A DNA stretch of 64,000 nucleotides from Desmonostoc muscorum FACHB-395 (GCF_014698035.1 NZ_JACJSF010000005.1:144306-208305); one strand, 5' to 3'; counted from the first letter of the stretch, positions 1-9,799 are shown. A program made the numbers and translations. Notes: generated from the letters alone by a model not told the origin.

Positions 1-495
1 AGGATTTTGGGGATTGATAGTGCTGTAGCGAGCATAAAACACTTCACCAACTTTGGCTAAGTTTTGCTTCAAGGCTTGATGCAAACCACCCAAAAGTTCT
101 AGGTGTTCTACGTGCAATAGTTTTTTTTGTGCTTTGGCTAGGGCAATCAGTTCGTCTGCTTCGACTACATCCAACGAAAGGGGATACTCTATAATTACAT
201 GTTTGCCATTGGTAAGTGCTGCACAAGCGATCGCACCATGATCTCGATTAACAGTGCAAATCACTACTAGGTCTACATCTTCACGCTCTACTAGCTCTTG
301 CCAAGAACTCAATGCTTTAATCTGGTACTCTCTGACAAAGGCTTCTGTTTTTTCTGCGGTATGACCAACAATTGCTATTAACTGCGATCGCTCATCATGG
401 AGCAATGCTTCAGCCCGGAACTTTGCCGCATACCCAGTACCTACCAAACCTACACGCACTCTTGCTTTTTCCAAAGCTGCTCCTGAATTATACAT
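1..495 (-). CDS. bvdR: Biliverdin reductase, 5' part (Gfo/Idh/MocA fold), cut by window edge
   Basis: The gene starts at ATG 495 on the minus strand and runs off the left edge, leaving about 165 N-terminal residues. They begin with a Rossmann dinucleotide motif (RVGLVGTGYAAKFRAEAL) and continue with HGAIACAAL, GKHVIIEYPLSL and LLHVEHLELLGG. This order and wording closely match the cyanobacterial biliverdin reductase BvdR (Synechocystis slr1784), as I remember it. The enzyme reduces biliverdin to bilirubin with NAD(P)H and influences phycobiliprotein pigmentation. The C-terminal substrate domain is outside the window. A generic Gfo/Idh/MocA oxidoreductase is the alternative, but the VEHLELLGG stretch favours BvdR. 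Confidence 0.85.
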   Translation of the reverse strand, partial: MYNSGAALEKARVRVGLVGTGYAAKFRAEALLHDERSQLIAIVGHTAEKTEAFVREYQIKALSSWQELVEREDVDLVVICTVNRDHGAIACAALTNGKHVIIEYPLSLDVVEADELIALAKAQKKLLHVEHLELLGGLHQALKQNLAKVGEVFYARYSTINPQNP

Positions 496-873
496 TGATC
501 ATTTTATATAAAAACTTGGCACAAACTCATTATGTGACCTGCTTAAAAATCGGTTTTTGTTAGTCTTGAAATTTTCGGAGTTGTTGCAGGAAGTTTCTTG
601 ATTTCCAACTTCCTCAAGTTTCTTGATTGTCTTGACAAAAGTCCGAGCTTATGGATGATAAAACCTTGCTGCAAATTTAAATAACATCAAATTTAATCAT
701 GCTTTCTTAGCTAGAGCATAGTTTTTTATTATCACAGCTCAACTAGGGCAGTAAATACATAAATAAAACTTATCGGGATTAAGCAACTAAATTTCATTAC
801 TAATCGGGTTCAATTTCGAGTTACATAGTTTAATTTTTCTCGTAGTATCAGAATTGAAGCAAATATAAACTAG

Positions 874-1251
<378 letters not shown>

Positions 1252-1410
1252 GAGGAAAACTAAATAGCCAAATACCTATTTCTATTGGTGATTATAGTTG
1301 CTCGAACATTTGGACTGAGCGATCGTCCAACGTCTTAATGTTGCAAGACTAAGCATCAATTTGTGTGTGCCTCTTAAAGCCACTTTGAAAAAAAGCCTGA
1401 TTTTATGTTG

Positions 1411-1442
1411 AGCAGGAACACAGTAAATTTAGTGTTCCTGCT
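1411..1442 (+). terminator. Rho-independent terminator after ferredoxin
   Basis: An 11-bp perfect stem (AGCAGGAACAC pairing with GTGTTCCTGCT) with a 10-base AT-rich loop is followed by TAATTTTTTAG. It lies 160 bases after the ferredoxin stop and is the best terminator candidate for that transcript. Confidence 0.8.
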
Positions 1443-1490
1443 TAATTTTTTAGTATTGAGTTCCACCTCAGCAATTTTAGCTTTTGTTGA

Positions 1491-1530
1491 CTCCTGATTC
1501 CTACCTCAAGATAGAGGTAGGAATCAGGAG
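1491..1530. terminator. 17-bp perfect hairpin between ferredoxin and SpoIID-like gene
   Basis: CTCCTGATTCCTACCTC pairs perfectly with its complement across a 6-base loop (AAGATA). It lies between two convergent genes. A T-rich run follows on the plus side (ACTTTTTCTAT), so it could stop transcription in both directions. The unusually long perfect stem may also be a small dispersed palindromic repeat. Confidence 0.6.
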
Positions 1531-1611
1531 GTAGAAACTTTTTCTATCTAATTTTGAGTCCTGTATTTTGTACCTAACTCAAAAAGCAAACTGCTGTAAA
1601 AAGCGATTAGC

Positions 1612-3201
1612 TTAGAATTTAATCTCTTTGTTGAGAACTTGAATCTGAGTACCAGGATAATAAAATTGGAGAATTTTAGGACTTGACCAACCTAGTTTTG
1701 CTAGATTTTGAGCGCCAGTTTGACTCAAGCCAACTCCATGTCCTAATCCACCACCAATAAAAGCGTATCCCCACAGTTCTGGTTTGCCTTTATTCAGAGG
1801 TTCTAGGTAAAAAAGCGTACTTGTAGGAGCAGCAAAGGCGCTGCGAACTTCGTCTTTGTGAAGAATAAAGGTGCTTTTATCAGTTTTAACCGCGAGTTCC
1901 AGAATGCGTCCACTCTCACTTCGCTTCACCACTGCCATAGCCTGAATTGTCTTAAATTTGGCATGAGGACTGTTTTTTACCTGCAAAAATTTCTGCAAGT
2001 CCTTGATAATATCCTCTAAACGGGTTTCCCTGCGCCAACGAAAAGCATCCCATTTGCTCTCATTAAATCCCTGTTGGATATTAATAAATTTCTGGAAGTT
2101 CTTTTCATCTGCCAAACTCTGCTTAGACAAGTTCCAAAAATTAGTCGCAGCATCTAGTACAGGGCGCAAATAGGGACGATCATCGCCATTCCAGACATCG
2201 CTGAAGGAAGCAGTAACACCACCTGTGGTAGAAGAATACAGGGCATCTACTAATTCGTTTTTATAAGTTACTACCTTACCCCTGGTGGAGGCGATCGCTT
2301 GGTCTGTTTTAGCCGCCGCTCCATTTAGCCCATAATAAACTTGGCAGTGAGTATCGGCACACAACTGATAGTTATCTGCGGCAAACCTGCGTAAATTTCT
2401 TAAAGCATAAGTCCGGGCGAGAATTGCTTGGGCTTCTAGCGCCGCTTTTGGTGCATCCGTTCCTATTTCGTAAGGCACAACCCCACGTAAATAAGTTTCT
2501 AAGGGGACTTGGTTAACTAAAGTGTATGTGCCGTAAGCATTTGGCTGCAAATTCAGTTGTCCAGAATAAAGACGAGCATTTTCTGGTTTTTCGCTTTTAT
2601 TGACCCGAATCAAGTTTTTATCAGTGCTAATTTCCAAATCATTTGGGCTATAGCGTTTACCATCCACCACCCAACTAACTTGCGGCACTTGTTTTAAAAC
2701 TTTAGTATCAAGATATACTTTATCTTTATTAGAAGCTTGGATGTTCTGCAATAGTAAGCGTCGCAATAAAGGAGTGCTATAAACATCTCGTTTAGCCCAA
2801 ACCTGCCAGCGTTCTGGCTGGGCGATTTCCACTTCTATTCCCTGAGAACGCCATTTGTTAGCACTATCTTCCGCAGTTTCAAAAGTACGGTATGTGCCTA
2901 AAACTACCATTTCTTCAACTGCTGGCTGGGGTAAAGCTTGCATAACTGTTTCCAGTTTTACAGGATTCTTTGTCACCAGGATTTGCTGCTTGTTACCCGC
3001 TTGAAATTTTAGCTTTAAGCGATCGCCTTTTGTGGGTTCCAGTTGCAGTTTAGCTGTGGGTTGTGAACCAAATCGCTGCACAATCCCAATTTTCAGTCCT
3101 ATATCCTGGATGTTACTCTCAGGGCCTGATGCAGCAGTCAGTCCCAATAGACAAAATGTTGTCAGCACAGTGTGGGAAAAACGCCAAAACAAAAATTTCA
3201 T
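1612..3201 (-). CDS. SpoIID/LytB-domain protein, secreted
   Basis: Starting at ATG 3201, the protein is about 529 residues and begins with MKFLFWRF and a hydrophobic stretch ending LGLTAAS, a typical signal peptide. A longer reading to 3327 adds a basic N-terminus that would bury the signal, so the internal ATG is preferred. The central part has the SpoIID signatures PLETYLRGVVPYEI and ALEAQAILARTYALR, and a C-terminal GGGLGHGVGLSQTGAQNLA. SpoIID proteins are lytic transglycosylases acting on stem-peptide-free peptidoglycan; cyanobacterial members are thought to remodel the wall. The N-terminal third has SPOR-like beta-alpha patterns (EEMVVLGTYRTFETAEDSANKWR). Specific substrate unknown. Confidence 0.82.
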   Translation of the reverse strand: MKFLFWRFSHTVLTTFCLLGLTAASGPESNIQDIGLKIGIVQRFGSQPTAKLQLEPTKGDRLKLKFQAGNKQQILVTKNPVKLETVMQALPQPAVEEMVVLGTYRTFETAEDSANKWRSQGIEVEIAQPERWQVWAKRDVYSTPLLRRLLLQNIQASNKDKVYLDTKVLKQVPQVSWVVDGKRYSPNDLEISTDKNLIRVNKSEKPENARLYSGQLNLQPNAYGTYTLVNQVPLETYLRGVVPYEIGTDAPKAALEAQAILARTYALRNLRRFAADNYQLCADTHCQVYYGLNGAAAKTDQAIASTRGKVVTYKNELVDALYSSTTGGVTASFSDVWNGDDRPYLRPVLDAATNFWNLSKQSLADEKNFQKFINIQQGFNESKWDAFRWRRETRLEDIIKDLQKFLQVKNSPHAKFKTIQAMAVVKRSESGRILELAVKTDKSTFILHKDEVRSAFAAPTSTLFYLEPLNKGKPELWGYAFIGGGLGHGVGLSQTGAQNLAKLGWSSPKILQFYYPGTQIQVLNKEIKF

Positions 3202-3442
3202 GGCTACCTGATAGCGTACCCCTATGGGGAAGCAAGCTACGCGCAGCATATCGAGCTTCTTTTGCCCCCTAATGCGGCGTTGGAGCTTATTTTCCAATTG
3301 CTTTGCAGTGCGGTCTTTTTGTCGCATGAGCGCTCCAATGATACCATTACCAGTTTTGCCCTAAATATAGATTGCAAAACGAAGTCATAACGACTATGAT
3401 TTATTTAGAGACACAAAACAGAACTAGTTGGATAAACTCCTT

Positions 3443-3706
3443 ATGGTTAGAGTCCAAGAAATTCCATTAAATCAGATAAAACGGCCATTGCCCCGTGCAA
3501 ACGATCCAAATAAAGTGCAAGCCTTAATGGAATCGATTGCGGAGATTGGGCAGCAAGAACCTATTGATGTCCTAGAAGTAGATGGACAATATTATGGCTT
3601 TTCTGGTTGCCATCGGTATGAAGCTTGCCAGCGTTTAGGCAAAGAAACCGTTTTAGCCAGAGTTCGTAAAGCACCCCGTAGCGTTTTAAAGATGCACTTG
3701 GCATAG
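3443..3706 (+). CDS. srx: Sulfiredoxin
   Basis: This 87-residue protein (ATG 3443; a TTG 15 bases upstream is less likely) has the ParB/Srx fold. Its signature FSGCHRYEACQRLG corresponds to the FGGCHR catalytic motif of eukaryotic sulfiredoxins. The Cys in GCHR attacks the phosphoryl-sulfinate intermediate. The enzyme uses ATP to reduce over-oxidised (sulfinic) 2-Cys peroxiredoxin back to the active form. Length fits the cyanobacterial family. It is followed by dps on the same strand after a 134-base repeat-filled spacer, which suggests a shared oxidative-stress role but not necessarily one transcript. Confidence 0.88.
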   Translation: MVRVQEIPLNQIKRPLPRANDPNKVQALMESIAEIGQQEPIDVLEVDGQYYGFSGCHRYEACQRLGKETVLARVRKAPRSVLKMHLA

Positions 3707-3714
3707 AGAATGAG

Positions 3715-3806
3715 ATAGGGAGGCAGGGGGCAGAGGGGGACAAGGGGACAAGGGGGATAAGGGGGACAAGGGGACAATGCCCAATTCCCAATTCCCAATT
3801 CCCCAT
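3715..3806 (+). repeat. Degenerate short repeats (GGGGACAA, CCCAATTC)
   Basis: The stretch is built from degenerate copies of GGGGACAAG followed by CCCAATTC units. The same two words recur near 4340-4545 and 42970-43120. They fill the spacer between srx and dps and look like the low-complexity dispersed repeats of Nostocales genomes. Confidence 0.75.
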
Positions 3807-3840
3807 GCCCAATTACATATAACCTAATTAGGAGAAAATT

Positions 3841-4332
3841 ATGTCATCAAAAGTAACAGTCAAAAATGTAAATATCGGCATTGACGAGGCGAGTAGGGCT
3901 AAAATTGCCGAGGGTTTATCTCGTCTGTTGGCTGACACTTATACACTTTATCTGAAAACTCATAACTTCCATTGGAATGTAACGGGGCCGATGTTCCAAA
4001 CATTGCATTTGATGTTTGAAACCCAGTATACAGAATTAGCTTTAGCGGTTGATTTAATAGCTGAGAGAATTAGAGCGCTTGGCTATCCCGCACCAGGAAC
4101 CTACAGTGAATATGCCAAACTGAGTTCGATTCCAGAAACTCCTGGGGTTCCGAAAGCTGTTGAGATGATCCGCTTATTAGTGGAAGGACAAGAAGCCGTA
4201 GTTAGAACTGCACGGTCTATTTTCCCCGTGATAGAGGAAGTTAACGACGAGCCTACTGCCGATTTATTAACTCAACGGATGCAAGTACACGAAAAAACCG
4301 CTTGGATGTTGAGAAGTTTACTGGAAGAATAG
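3841..4332 (+). CDS. dps: Dps-family ferritin-like DNA-protection protein
   Basis: The 163-residue protein has the Dps ferroxidase signature: [17 protein letters not shown] (H41, H44, H56) followed by D71 and E75 in [11 protein letters not shown]. Dps dodecamers oxidise Fe(II) with hydrogen peroxide, store iron and protect DNA. The length is normal and the start is preceded by TAGGAGAAAATT, a good Shine-Dalgarno. Sulfiredoxin just upstream supports a peroxide-defence neighbourhood. No binding site for a specific regulator was recognised in the repeat-filled spacer. Nostocales have several Dps paralogues and which one this is cannot be told here. Confidence 0.93.
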   Translation: MSSKVTVKNVNIGIDEASRAKIAEGLSRLLADTYTLYLKTHNFHWNVTGPMFQTLHLMFETQYTELALAVDLIAERIRALGYPAPGTYSEYAKLSSIPETPGVPKAVEMIRLLVEGQEAVVRTARSIFPVIEEVNDEPTADLLTQRMQVHEKTAWMLRSLLEE

Positions 4333-4545
4333 GAATTAGGGAATAGGAATTAGGGAATAGGGCATTGGGAATTGAGAAAAAACTTAATCACCAATACCCA
4401 TGCCCAATCCCCACTTGCCCTGAGCGGAGCCGTTCGCGTAGCGTCTCGCAGAGAAGGGATACCCAGTCCCCAATACCCACTTGCCTTGAGCGGAGCCGAA
4501 GGGATGCCCAATACCCAATGCCCAATGCCCAATACCCACTTGTTG
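4333..4545 (+). repeat. Cluster of dispersed repeats upstream of HTH/GrpE-like gene
   Basis: The spacer holds GGAATTAGGGAATAG units, CCCAATACCCA and CCCAATGCCCA units, two copies of TTGAGCGGAGCCG-type sequence, and one copy of GTTCGCGTAGCGTCTCGCAG (4432-4451). Related sequences lie at 9646-9664, 9878-9902 and, inverted, 24945-24966. The frame of the next gene stays open through most of it. Confidence 0.75.
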
Positions 4546-5169
4546 CAAGATTTAATGCAACAAGTGGGTATTTCTAGTTTTAAAGCGCTGAGTCGAGCTG
4601 CTGGTGTTTCAGAACGGCAACTTTTGCGGTTACGCCAAGGAAAGTTAGAGCAAATGCGGGTAGATGTGCTGCTGAAGCTGTCACCAGTGCTACAGATGCC
4701 ATTGAATGAATTAATCGCAACTTTTTCAACCGTAGAGTTATTACAAGAGAAAGCAGCGCCCAGCCAGGAATTGTTACAAGAGATTACAGATTTAAGAAAA
4801 GAGTATCAGCGATCGCAGCTTCAACTAGAACAGCAGCAAGGGATATTACTAGAAGAACTCCAGCAGTCAACTTTACAACTGCTGGAGTCTTTATTATTGC
4901 AATGGCCAACAGCAGCACAGAAAGCCCAAGAGAATCCACAGCTAGCAGCAGTGAAAATAGTACCGTTAGTGCAGAAACCTCTGGAAAAGCTTTTACAGGC
5001 GTGGGGAGTGGAAGCGATCGCACCAGTGGGAGCAGAATTACCTTATAATCCCCAACTACACCAACTGATCGAGGGAACTTCATTACCTGGAGAAATAGTC
5101 AAGGTGCGCTACACTGGATATCTTCAAGGTGAGAAGCTGCTTTACAGAGCTAAAGTCAGTCCTGTTTGA
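4525..5169 (+). CDS. HTH-domain protein with GrpE-like C-terminus
   Basis: The first part (LLQDLMQQVGISSFKALSRAAGVSERQLLRLRQGK) reads as an XRE/Cro-like helix-turn-helix. A glutamine-rich coiled coil follows (LLQEITDLRKEYQRSQLQLEQQQ). The last 60 residues (PYNPQLHQLIEGTSLPGEIVKVRYTGY) resemble the GrpE beta-domain that contacts DnaK. The start is uncertain: the frame is open back to 4372 through repeat sequence, with ATGs at 4504, 4525 and 4555. I chose 4525 because conserved-looking sequence begins just after it. Whether it binds DNA, acts as a nucleotide-exchange factor, or both is not known. Confidence 0.6.
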   Translation: MPNTHLLQDLMQQVGISSFKALSRAAGVSERQLLRLRQGKLEQMRVDVLLKLSPVLQMPLNELIATFSTVELLQEKAAPSQELLQEITDLRKEYQRSQLQLEQQQGILLEELQQSTLQLLESLLLQWPTAAQKAQENPQLAAVKIVPLVQKPLEKLLQAWGVEAIAPVGAELPYNPQLHQLIEGTSLPGEIVKVRYTGYLQGEKLLYRAKVSPV

Positions 5170-5865
5170 GGGAGTTAGGGGTTAGGAGTTATAAGTTCAT
5201 AACTCTTTACTTTTTATGCTGTCTGTTGAAAAATGACAAATATTGGGAATACTAAAATTGCAGATGCGATCGCCTCTGAGAAGTTCTGTTAAAGCGTTGG
5301 TGTAGGTTTAAGCTTACTTGGCGCTGTTGAAACCGAAATTTTTAGCTCTAGAGCGGCATTCCAGAGATAAATTATTTCCATAATGTAAGTAATCGGACAT
5401 AAATAAAAAAATATTTAGGAAATAATCTGAAAAGTCATAACTTCAGCTTGTAGATCAGTAGATAGCTACATCAATGAGATGAAAGTAAGTTGGCGTTAAA
5501 AATCAATATCTGTGATAAAACATAAAATCAGCAAAAGCTTGAAAATTGGTTATTCCAATGTTTTTACACAATTAAACATACATGGGTTTTATCATGCCAA
5601 CTTACCAATTTTGTTATTTATAGTTAGTCTGTTCGGAATAGAAAAAATATACTTAATTAAGCTAGTATTTTTTTTATAATTACAAAAACATTATATTTAA
5701 ATAGTTATAATGAATCTTCATCTATACAGATTAGTTATCATTTATTACTCAATTTTTAATGTTAGATTTAGTCTTGAAAGCATTTTTAAATGCTCTATGA
5801 TGGGTATATAATAGCGAAAATAGCGGCATCAGAGCATCATTTACACAAATAAGCGTGACATAATT
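5170..5865. other. Intergenic, about 700 bases, AT-rich
   Basis: It starts with a short GGAGTTAGGGGTTAGGAGTT repeat and becomes very AT-rich towards the STAS gene. No convincing ORF, tRNA or strong hairpin was seen. It must contain the STAS gene promoter, but no clear -10/-35 pair was singled out. Confidence 0.5.
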
Positions 5866-6192
5866 ATGAGAGAACAAGTAAAAGTTATTCAGCTCAGTGG
5901 TAATTTGAATGCCACAACTTCACAAGAATTTCGACAAAATATCACTGATATTTTAGAAACTGGTGCGAAAATTGTGTTAGTGGATTTTAAAGATGTAATA
6001 TTTATGGATAGCTCAGGTTTAGGAGCTTTAGTGTTAGCTTTTAAAACCTTGCGGGCAGCAGATACTAAGCTTGTTCTCTGCTCAATTAATGAGCAAGTAA
6101 GGATATTATTTGAACTTACTAATATGGATAAAGTATTTGAAATATTCCCTAGCCAAGACGCATTTAATCAGGTTTTAGTATCCAATACATAA
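5866..6192 (+). CDS. STAS-domain anti-sigma factor antagonist-like protein
   Basis: The 108 residues form one STAS domain, with the phosphorylation loop FMDSSGLGALV (candidate phospho-serine S50 by analogy with SpoIIAA). Such proteins act in partner switching: a kinase phosphorylates the serine, a PP2C phosphatase removes it, and the unphosphorylated form binds a partner. The PP2C response regulator on the opposite strand ends at the very next base, so it is the obvious partner. Nostoc punctiforme uses a related PP2C/STAS/kinase set (HmpUVW) in hormogonium control. No kinase gene is adjacent here. Target unknown. Confidence 0.87.
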   Translation: MREQVKVIQLSGNLNATTSQEFRQNITDILETGAKIVLVDFKDVIFMDSSGLGALVLAFKTLRAADTKLVLCSINEQVRILFELTNMDKVFEIFPSQDAFNQVLVSNT

Positions 6193-7329
6193 TTAATCAA
6201 ACTTCATTTGCAAAATAGATAAATCATCATCAAAAGCATCTTTGGAGTTCAGAGCAATTAAATAACTCAGTACATGATCGAGTTGGCAATCAACAGGATT
6301 TTGTAAGCTAACTAGTAGCTGAATAAAAGCATCCAAACTCCAAAGAGTGCCATCTGATTTAGTGATTTCATAAGCACCATCACTAAAAATGTAAAGGCTA
6401 CTGAATTTTTCAATATTGTAAACCCCGTCAACATATTTTGCTTCTGGAAACATCCCAACTGGCATACCGGGGGTCTTCAAGAGTTGAACATCAGACTTTC
6501 TCGGTGATAAACCAGTTATTAAAACTGCTGGCGGATGACCTGCACTAGAATAAACTAATTGGCGGGTAATTCGATTGTAAACTCCGTACCAAATCGTAAA
6601 GTATTTGTCATTTTGATAATTCATCTGGAAGGTATCATTCAAAGCCTTCAACACATCACTAGGTTGATAGTAATTCAGACTTTTGAGCGCACGAGAACGC
6701 AGCAGATTCAGCACTGAAACTGAGGGAAGAGTAGCTTTGAGTCCATGTCCCGCAGTATCGAGTAAATAAATTGCTAGATAATCGTCATCAAGCCAATAGT
6801 AATCGAAACAGTCACCACCGAGTTGCCGCGAGGGAATAAATCGAAAATTTATATTGAAAGGTTCAGTCATAGGAAAAGGCAGCAGCGATCGCACATATTC
6901 TGCTGCTTCTGACATTTCTGATTCTAAAAGCAACTTTTGAGCCTGCAAATCCCTACTCAACTGATGCAGGCGTAACCCCGCTCTTACCCGCGCTTGTAAT
7001 TCATTATGCTCGATAGGTTTGGAAATAAAATCATCAGCACCAGCATCTAGACCTTTAACGCAATCGGCAACTGAGTCTAAGGATGTTAATAAAATAAAGA
7101 ATGTGGTAAAAAATCTGGGATCTGCCTTAATACGCTGGCAGACTTCCAGACCAGTTAACCCCGGCATAATCCAATCACAAATAATTAGTGCTGGATGGCA
7201 AGCTAGCGCTTTTTCTATTCCTTCCTCGCCACTACTGGCAGTAACTACTTCATAACCCTGTTTTTCCAACATCCTTTTCAAAAGTATTTTTATGGAATAA
7301 TCATCATCAATTATTAGTATTTGGAACAT
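6193..7329 (-). CDS. Response regulator with PP2C (RsbU/SpoIIE-type) phosphatase output
   Basis: The 378-residue protein has an N-terminal receiver domain (D8-D10, phospho-acceptor D52 in ICDWIMPG, K104) and a short linker helix. The C-terminal SpoIIE-type PP2C domain carries metal-binding motifs GGDCFDYY, DTAGHG, SDGAYE and DDDLSIL. The likely reaction is phosphorylation-controlled dephosphorylation of a STAS protein. The STAS gene sits convergently with no intervening base, so transcripts reading through either stop would be antisense to the other gene. No hairpin lies between them. The cognate histidine kinase cannot be assigned. Confidence 0.9.
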   Translation of the reverse strand: MFQILIIDDDYSIKILLKRMLEKQGYEVVTASSGEEGIEKALACHPALIICDWIMPGLTGLEVCQRIKADPRFFTTFFILLTSLDSVADCVKGLDAGADDFISKPIEHNELQARVRAGLRLHQLSRDLQAQKLLLESEMSEAAEYVRSLLPFPMTEPFNINFRFIPSRQLGGDCFDYYWLDDDYLAIYLLDTAGHGLKATLPSVSVLNLLRSRALKSLNYYQPSDVLKALNDTFQMNYQNDKYFTIWYGVYNRITRQLVYSSAGHPPAVLITGLSPRKSDVQLLKTPGMPVGMFPEAKYVDGVYNIEKFSSLYIFSDGAYEITKSDGTLWSLDAFIQLLVSLQNPVDCQLDHVLSYLIALNSKDAFDDDLSILQMKFD

Positions 7330-7734
7330 AGCAATTTCTCAGAAAAACTCATTAATAATTTGGTGAAAAGATAGAAATTAAAAAATAATTTTAATTAATT
7401 ACTTACTAATAAAACAGTTTTCTTTTTCATGAAGTACAAAGCTACGGGTTTTAATGTGGGAGGCAGAAACTCTTTATATCTAAATTTTTATTCCTAAATT
7501 ATGTACTTAGTTGCAACCTGCTGTATTTCTGTATTAATAAGTAGGACAGCGTAAATAATTCAAAGTTTGCTGTAAGGGTTTTAGACCTACTTTGTTCGCA
7601 TAGCCTCTCGTGAAGAATAAAAAGCTGAAACCTCCTACTATTAACTAATGCCAATATTATTACATTAGTTAATGTAGCTGGAATTTTTCTATATTTCCCA
7701 GTCGAATTTATGGCTTTTTGACAGTCATAAAACG
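7330..7734. other. Intergenic, about 400 bases
   Basis: AT-rich near the PP2C gene start. It includes a degenerate copy of the dispersed GCATAGCCTCTCGTGAAG-type repeat near 7600. A minus-strand frame overlapping this stretch lacks coding character. Nothing else supported. Confidence 0.45.
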
Positions 7735-8502
7735 TTATGGAGGTGCAAGAGGATTCATCCACAACAGGATAGAACTTCTTAACTGGTTCAAGTCGCGGTA
7801 TGCTTCTTGCTTGAACCATTGCCCTAATGCATCAAAGGGGGTAAAAGACGTTCCAGTTTGCCATTTAATATCTTGACCTAAAGGCGTTGTATGATTTCCT
7901 GGTAACGTTTGTGCTGTCACCATGTCATCAAAGCGTTCTTGTAATATTTTGGTTAAAGCTGCTGATTGGTCAATTGTGTCATTACTAAACTTTATTAATA
8001 AATTACGTCGGATAGTGTAACGCTCTTGGACAAGCTTGTTAGTTTCCAACGGTGAGGGAGTAAACTCGATTTTCAAAGTAGAATTGAACTGTTCTACTAG
8101 GGGAATAGCTTCTTTGGCGGCGTAGTTGTTAAAGGATATTAAAATATTGCCTGCACGTTCTACTTTAAAGAGGCTACCAATTAGCAAGTGAAGTTTACAG
8201 CCCATACTGTGTCCAAGACCATAGATGGGGAAGTAAAGCTTGCGTAATGCTCCAGAATCATGTAATCGTTCCAAGGTGCGGTCAAAGTTTAACAGTACGG
8301 ATTTTGCGATCGCTGTATGATCCAATGTATTGACAAAAGGCGTAGCAATTACAACATAGCCTTTACTTGCCAGTTGTTCCAGTAACCAGCGATAAGTGAT
8401 GTGTGGTGCAGTGGCGACAAATGCACCTCCTAAAAAATGGATGATACCTATGGGATTTCGGGGAATGATTACCCAGTTACCTCTGACTTCTTTCCAGTCC
8501 AT
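7735..8502 (-). CDS. DUF1350 alpha/beta-hydrolase-like protein
   Basis: The 255-residue protein matches the DUF1350 family of cyanobacteria and plastids. It opens with WKEVRGNWVIIPRNPIGIIHFLGGAFVATAPHITY, and the central GLGHSMGCKLH resembles a nucleophile elbow (GHSMG) of alpha/beta hydrolases. Near the C-terminus LPGNHTTPLG could supply the catalytic His. No signal peptide is seen, so it is probably cytoplasmic. Substrate unknown; a lipase or esterase role is only an inference from the fold. It is monocistronic by spacing. Confidence 0.82.
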   Translation of the reverse strand: MDWKEVRGNWVIIPRNPIGIIHFLGGAFVATAPHITYRWLLEQLASKGYVVIATPFVNTLDHTAIAKSVLLNFDRTLERLHDSGALRKLYFPIYGLGHSMGCKLHLLIGSLFKVERAGNILISFNNYAAKEAIPLVEQFNSTLKIEFTPSPLETNKLVQERYTIRRNLLIKFSNDTIDQSAALTKILQERFDDMVTAQTLPGNHTTPLGQDIKWQTGTSFTPFDALGQWFKQEAYRDLNQLRSSILLWMNPLAPP

Positions 8503-8730
8503 GCCGATAAGCGATCACTTTCTTGATATTCTTTATGTTAGACCGGGGATCGCTACCGTGGGAAGGATTATGGAAAAAGCTACGAACAATTGGTAATTAA
8601 ATTACAGTTGAGGTCTAAATCTCCATCCATAATTGGGCTATCAGAAGAGGTTTCTTAGTCTGACCTATTTTTCGATTACGAATTACGTTACTGAGTCTTG
8701 TCTGCGACATACTGCTCACGAACGAATTTT

Positions 8731-9450
8731 TTAACCTTGAGTCTGTAATCGTTTCATTTCGTGTTGTACATCTAATGCAATCTGTAAGGCTTCATTAAGC
8801 AACCTTCCATGCTCAGTAGCTTGTTCATTTACTTGCATAGCTGTTAAAGTTGCTAAATTGTTGACGAATAGTTCTGTATTACTAAGGATAAAGCTCTTAT
8901 TTTCTCTCAAAATCCTTTCTGTCTTCAAAGCGCGAACTAAATCAGCTTTAGTCAGATTAAGCGCTGCGAGAACACTCTCTCTTTCTTTTATCAGCACTTC
9001 TGGATTACCAGCTTCTTCTATTTGGTCATTGATATGTATTGCTCTAATTACAGTATTATATCTTTCAACATCGTTTAACAGGATTTGGAGAGAGTTTGTC
9101 ATATTGAGCTTGACAATTTTACTTCTCTTTTTCCAGATTAAATATAAGATGGTTTGCGTCAGACCGCCAACCCAAAGACTTAAGATAATTAATACTATCC
9201 AGGATGGAATTGCTATCCATGATACAAATATTTTGAGAATTATATCAAATAAAAGATAGCCAAAAACAAATGTAGCAAACCCAATAAAAACTACAGTAGC
9301 TCCTTCCGAACTTTTAATCTTTTGGATGTATAATTTCGCAAAATTTTTGATAGGATTTGTAATGATTAAAAGTTGATCATTGACAGGTAAATTAGTCAGC
9401 TTTTGCAGTTCATCCTGACTAATTTCCAAGCCCTGTAAATCATCCCGCAC
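8731..9450 (-). CDS. Two-helix membrane protein, unknown function
   Basis: The 239-residue protein has two clear membrane segments near residues 50-75 (ATVVFIGFATFVFGYLLFDI) and 78-105 (AIPSWIVLIILSLWVGGLTQ). A basic patch KKRSKIVK and a long hydrophilic, mostly helical C-terminal half follow. The C-terminal half is rich in Leu/Glu and could be a coiled coil. I do not recognise the family. It stands alone between DUF1350 and a repeat-rich spacer. Confidence 0.65.
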   Translation of the reverse strand: MRDDLQGLEISQDELQKLTNLPVNDQLLIITNPIKNFAKLYIQKIKSSEGATVVFIGFATFVFGYLLFDIILKIFVSWIAIPSWIVLIILSLWVGGLTQTILYLIWKKRSKIVKLNMTNSLQILLNDVERYNTVIRAIHINDQIEEAGNPEVLIKERESVLAALNLTKADLVRALKTERILRENKSFILSNTELFVNNLATLTAMQVNEQATEHGRLLNEALQIALDVQHEMKRLQTQG

Positions 9451-9777
9451 AGCTTTTTAATCCTTGCCAGAATAGTTATTTAATCTAATATAGCAATCAA
9501 ATTTCTAGAATGCTGGCATTTTGTCTAAACTTTTTTAAGCAAGTTAATACTTCTAGGCAATGCCAAGAGTTTTTGTACAATATGATACTCTTTTGCCCAG
9601 ATAGAAATCCTATTTGAGTTGTGAAAATGAACCAACCGCCAATGTGCAGCGTCTCGTAGAGAAGAACGCCAGGAAAAAAACGAGATCGAAAATAAATCAA
9701 TTGCTTGTAAATGTGATAACGCAACGCGTTACTTTCCTGTTAAAAAGCTATTTATAGCTATAAAAAAGAATAACAGA

Positions 9778-9799
9778 AAAGTCCGTTTTTGCGGACTTT
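9778..9799. terminator. Hairpin, likely terminator
   Basis: AAAGTCCG and CGGACTTT form an 8-bp stem around TTTTTG in an otherwise gene-free stretch (9451-9842). A T-rich tail exists on the minus side and a weaker one on the plus side. The nearest candidate is readthrough from the minus-strand M48 protease gene. Confidence 0.55.

Noticed and set aside
7499..7819. Minus-strand ORF overlapping the DUF1350 gene end
   Set aside because: Out of frame with DUF1350 and without conserved words.
9497..9724. 75-codon minus-strand ORF
   Set aside because: Overlaps a repeat word, no ribosome site, composition not protein-like.
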